The position numbers and the translations under genes are program-made. Below, piece by piece: positions 5,595 through 7,460 of a DNA stretch of 7,460 nt. A model generated the notes under the pieces. The model saw nothing but the letters and a program-made list of their open reading frames with translations. It was not told the DNA's origin and searched no databases. Numbering within the stretch: the first letter of the stretch is position 1; each line of letters begins with the position of its first letter. Source of the DNA: Pseudomonadota bacterium (lineage in GTDB: Bacteria; CALINM01); the NCBI GenBank assembly GCA_026415985.1, contig JAOAGA010000076.1:1-7460 (forward strand), in the 5' to 3' direction.

Positions 5595-6068
5595 TTATTT
5601 TCTGGTATCTCTAAGAGATACACACCAGTGCCCTAACTCCTTAACCTCTTCGTTGAGATTACGTATTCTCTGACTGCAAATCTGAATAATCCTAACAAGT
5701 ATCTTTATGGCGAGTCTCTCATTTTTCTCTATGATAGATTCAAAATCCTTCTTGCTTAAGGCAAGTACATTAAGGTTATTATGGGCTATAACTGATGCAT
5801 TATGGGGAGCATCGTCAAAAAATGACATCTCACCGATAATATCGCCTTCACCCAAAAGGGCAAGAATCTTAACATTTTTTTCATCAATGGTCTTTACAAC
5901 TTTAGCCTGGCCGGAGGTAATAAGCATAAGAACCTTTGAGACCTCTCCCTCTTTTAAAACAGCCTCACCACCTGCATAAACAACAGGTATCATCAGCTTT
6001 GTTATGAAAGAAATCTCTTCCAGTTTAAAACCTCTGAAAAACTTCAATCCTGCATAACTGTTAACCAT
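5595..6068 (-). CDS. Stand-alone cyclic-nucleotide-binding-domain protein
   Basis: The 157-residue protein is almost entirely one CRP/cNMP-type beta-barrel domain: LEEISFITKLMIPVVYAGGE (16-35), EGEVSKVLMLITSGQAKVV (40-58), GEGDIIGEMSFFDDAPHNAS (73-92) and LALSKKDFESII (102-113). A long helix follows (about 114-145). There is no C-terminal helix-turn-helix, so it is not an obvious transcription factor and has no attached output domain; it may act through a partner. In the phosphate-binding cassette the Glu of GEMSFF is present, but the Arg normally found before Ser/Thr-Ala (pattern P-R-[ST]-A) is replaced in PHNAS. It may therefore bind no cyclic nucleotide, or an unusual ligand. Similar single-domain proteins are common in Deltaproteobacteria and related diderms. 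The ATG at 6068 has only a weak AAGAT-like ribosome site. Function unknown. Confidence 0.85.
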   Translation of the reverse strand: MVNSYAGLKFFRGFKLEEISFITKLMIPVVYAGGEAVLKEGEVSKVLMLITSGQAKVVKTIDEKNVKILALLGEGDIIGEMSFFDDAPHNASVIAHNNLNVLALSKKDFESIIEKNERLAIKILVRIIQICSQRIRNLNEEVKELGHWCVSLRDTRK

Positions 6069-6129
6069 ATATTTAATCTTGCAAAAAACATTCCAATTTT
6101 TATTTGAATAATATATTATACCTTAGAAT
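6069..6129. promoter_or_regulatory. Divergent promoter region between the cNMP-domain gene and lpxH-like gene
   Basis: This 61-base, very AT-rich gap must drive two divergent genes. On the minus strand a perfect TATAAT (6120-6115) lies 16 bases after TTGCTT (6142-6137, a poor -35), which would give the cNMP-domain gene a leader of about 40 bases. On the plus strand the only -10-like sequences (TATATT at 6112 and TATTAT at 6114) sit 10-16 bases before the lpxH-like ATG, without a convincing -35. The two candidate -10 regions overlap, so the genes could compete for RNA polymerase. Confidence 0.4.
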
Positions 6130-6852
6130 ATGAGAAAAGCAATATTTATTGCAGATGCTCATCTAAAGTCTCCTTATTCACAGGAATATGTTGATTTGGT
6201 TGATTTTCTCAAGATATTAATAAAAGATGATCATTTGTCAGCCCTTTTTATATTAGGAGACTTCTTTGATTTTTTTGTAGGGTTTCCCCATATCGTATTT
6301 TATGAACATTTAGAAGTCATGGGACTTTTAAAAGAGTTAGAAAAGAAGGGTATCTCAATATTTTATTTAGAAGGTAACCACGACTTTTTTCTAAAAAAAC
6401 TAAATAAATACGGATGCAAGATAAATTTTATTTCTGATTACCTTGCACTGAACATTAACGGAAAGTTTTATTTATCTCATGGAGATCTTATCTATAAAAG
6501 AAACTACTCACACAGAATAATGACCTTTTTTATAAAAAACAGGATTACAAACCTCTTTTCATATATACTTCCTCCACATCTTGTCTATCATTTTGCCCAT
6601 CTTGTCTCAAGATTCAGCAGAGAACGAATAAGGGAAGATTTTAATGAAAACCAACTGGACAATTTTGTAGAAAAAGCGCTAAAAGACAATTATTCTGGTG
6701 CAATATTAGGACATTTTCATAAAAAAACCGTCATTAGGCGAAACCATAATGACAAAATTTTCACAGTTTACCTGCTTGGTAGCTGGCAGATAGACAGAAG
6801 CTATCTTGTATATGAAAATGGCAACTTATTTTTTGAAACATTTAAAAAGTAG
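6130..6852 (+). CDS. lpxH: LpxH-like metallophosphoesterase (probable UDP-2,3-diacylglucosamine diphosphatase)
   Basis: The 240-residue protein is a calcineurin-like metallophosphoesterase with all metal-binding blocks: D9-x-H11 (IADAH), GDFFD (43-47), GNHD (82-85), HGD (117-119) and GHFH (194-197). The spacing, the LGDFFDFFVG block and the C-terminal LGSWQIDRSYLVYENG resemble LpxH, which releases UMP from UDP-2,3-diacylglucosamine to form lipid X in lipid A synthesis at the inner membrane. A middle insertion rich in aromatic and basic residues (about 120-170) would form the lid over the acyl chains. Canonical LpxH has GNRD where this has GNHD, so it may be a divergent LpxH or a related phosphoesterase. 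The ATG at 6130 has no clear ribosome site and lies close to -10-like sequences. It is the only plus-strand gene here. Superfamily assignment is firm; substrate moderate. Confidence 0.8.
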   Translation: MRKAIFIADAHLKSPYSQEYVDLVDFLKILIKDDHLSALFILGDFFDFFVGFPHIVFYEHLEVMGLLKELEKKGISIFYLEGNHDFFLKKLNKYGCKINFISDYLALNINGKFYLSHGDLIYKRNYSHRIMTFFIKNRITNLFSYILPPHLVYHFAHLVSRFSRERIREDFNENQLDNFVEKALKDNYSGAILGHFHKKTVIRRNHNDKIFTVYLLGSWQIDRSYLVYENGNLFFETFKK

Positions 6853-6858
6853 AAAAAA

Positions 6859-7458
6859 CTAATATGACCCGAGGGTGCCTAACTTCCTTGCCCTTTTTTC
6901 AAAAAAGAGAAAGACTAAAACACCTAAGAAAAGATAAGAAGTGGTATTTACAATAAGAGAAAAGAAACTGGTAATATCACCCTGCAACCCCCCATTAAAT
7001 ATAGCATTTTTCATCAACTGTAGTCCTGAGGTCATTGGCAAAAAAGCAGATATTTTCTGAAAAATGCCAGGAAAGACATTAACAGGAATTATTGCTCCGG
7101 TAAAAATTAAAAGCATAAACCTTGTAATAGTTGTCACAGGCCCTAATCTCTTAAAAATTAAGGTTAACCCAGCAAAAAAAAGCCCCAAGCCATACAATCC
7201 AAGATAGGTAAGCAAAAATACTGGTAAAACACTAAAAGGAACAGATATATTAAGCTCAAATAGAAGATTAAAAATGAAAAGAATTATAATGGCATTAAGA
7301 AGGGTTATAAAAAATCTCGCCACACTTCTGCCAATCATATTATAAATCAGGGAATAGGGAGTAAGGGCTATCTGTTCAAGAATACCTATATGCAGATCTT
7401 CTCTAAGTGCCGAGCTTAAATGTCCTACCGCATCAAGGGCAAAAAACCATACAAGAAA
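6859..7458 (-). CDS. ABC-2 type transporter permease (N-terminus beyond window)
   Basis: The frame is open from the right edge to the TAG at 6861-6859, giving 199 residues of a membrane protein that begins outside the window; an ATG at 7338 is internal and not the start. The visible part has the cytoplasmic coupling segment EDLHIGILEQIALTPYS (about 20-36), close to the E-x-x-x-G-x-L-E-Q-x-x-x-T-P pattern of ABC-2 permeases. Hydrophobic segments lie at roughly 46-68, 74-105, 112-134 and 164-188. The end is FEKRARKLGTLGSY, which also resembles the family C-terminus. Such permeases pair with an ABC ATPase to export lipids, polysaccharides, drugs or other substrates. No ATPase is visible here, so the substrate cannot be judged. 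Its 3' end faces the lpxH-like gene with 6 bases between them. Confidence 0.85.
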   Translation of the reverse strand, partial: FLVWFFALDAVGHLSSALREDLHIGILEQIALTPYSLIYNMIGRSVARFFITLLNAIIILFIFNLLFELNISVPFSVLPVFLLTYLGLYGLGLFFAGLTLIFKRLGPVTTITRFMLLIFTGAIIPVNVFPGIFQKISAFLPMTSGLQLMKNAIFNGGLQGDITSFFSLIVNTTSYLFLGVLVFLFFEKRARKLGTLGSY

Positions 7459-7460
7459 AC

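Noticed and set aside
5707-5979. Plus-strand open frame of 90 codons inside the cNMP-domain gene
   Set aside because: It is antisense to a clear cNMP-binding domain and has no recognisable motif or ribosome site.
7336-7338. ATG at 7338 as the start of the ABC permease
   Set aside because: The same frame continues open to the window edge and encodes the conserved coupling segment E-D-L-H-I-G-I-L-E-Q, so the ATG is internal.
1-7460. A new defence, mobile or biosynthetic system
   Set aside because: All but one gene fall into known housekeeping or transport families, there are no direct repeats, transposase remnants or abrupt composition changes, and the cNMP-domain gene alone does not make a system.

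Overview
The window is a compact, low-G+C (by eye mid-30s percent) bacterial chromosomal region, dominated by the conserved rpmH-to-parB cluster that often lies near the replication origin. The organism is probably a diderm (Gram-negative): YidC carries the long periplasmic domain typical of diderms, and a LpxH-like lipid A enzyme is encoded nearby. Base composition and this gene set would fit a Deferribacterota-like lineage, but that is inference from general impression and not a match I can demonstrate.

Layout. On the minus strand, reading from right to left, a probable promoter (about 5480-5508) drives rpmH (bL34), rnpA (RNase P protein), yidD (membrane-insertion helper), yidC (insertase), mnmE (tRNA U34 modification GTPase), rsmG (16S rRNA G527 methyltransferase), parA and parB (cut by the window start). 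Neighbouring genes abut, overlap, or are at most 11 bases apart, so this looks like one translationally coupled operon. To the right are a stand-alone cyclic-nucleotide-binding-domain protein (minus strand), a divergent LpxH-like metallophosphoesterase (plus strand), and the 3' part of an ABC-2 type permease (minus strand, running off the right edge and converging on lpxH with 6 bases between them).

How it works together. Ribosome and RNA maturation (bL34, RNase P, MnmE, RsmG), membrane protein insertion (YidD, YidC) and chromosome segregation (ParA, ParB) are linked in one unit. The most notable non-coding signals are a near-perfect parS centromere site (1865-1880) lying over the rsmG start codon and touching the mnmE stop, and a perfect DnaA box (5550-5558) upstream of the rpmH promoter. 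rpmH and rnpA share one reading frame and are separated only by a TAG stop.

I see no CRISPR array, insertion sequence, tRNA or rRNA gene, and no convincing new multi-gene system. There is no gene-free stretch over 300 bases; the largest gap (5449-5594, 146 bases) holds the rpmH promoter and the DnaA box.
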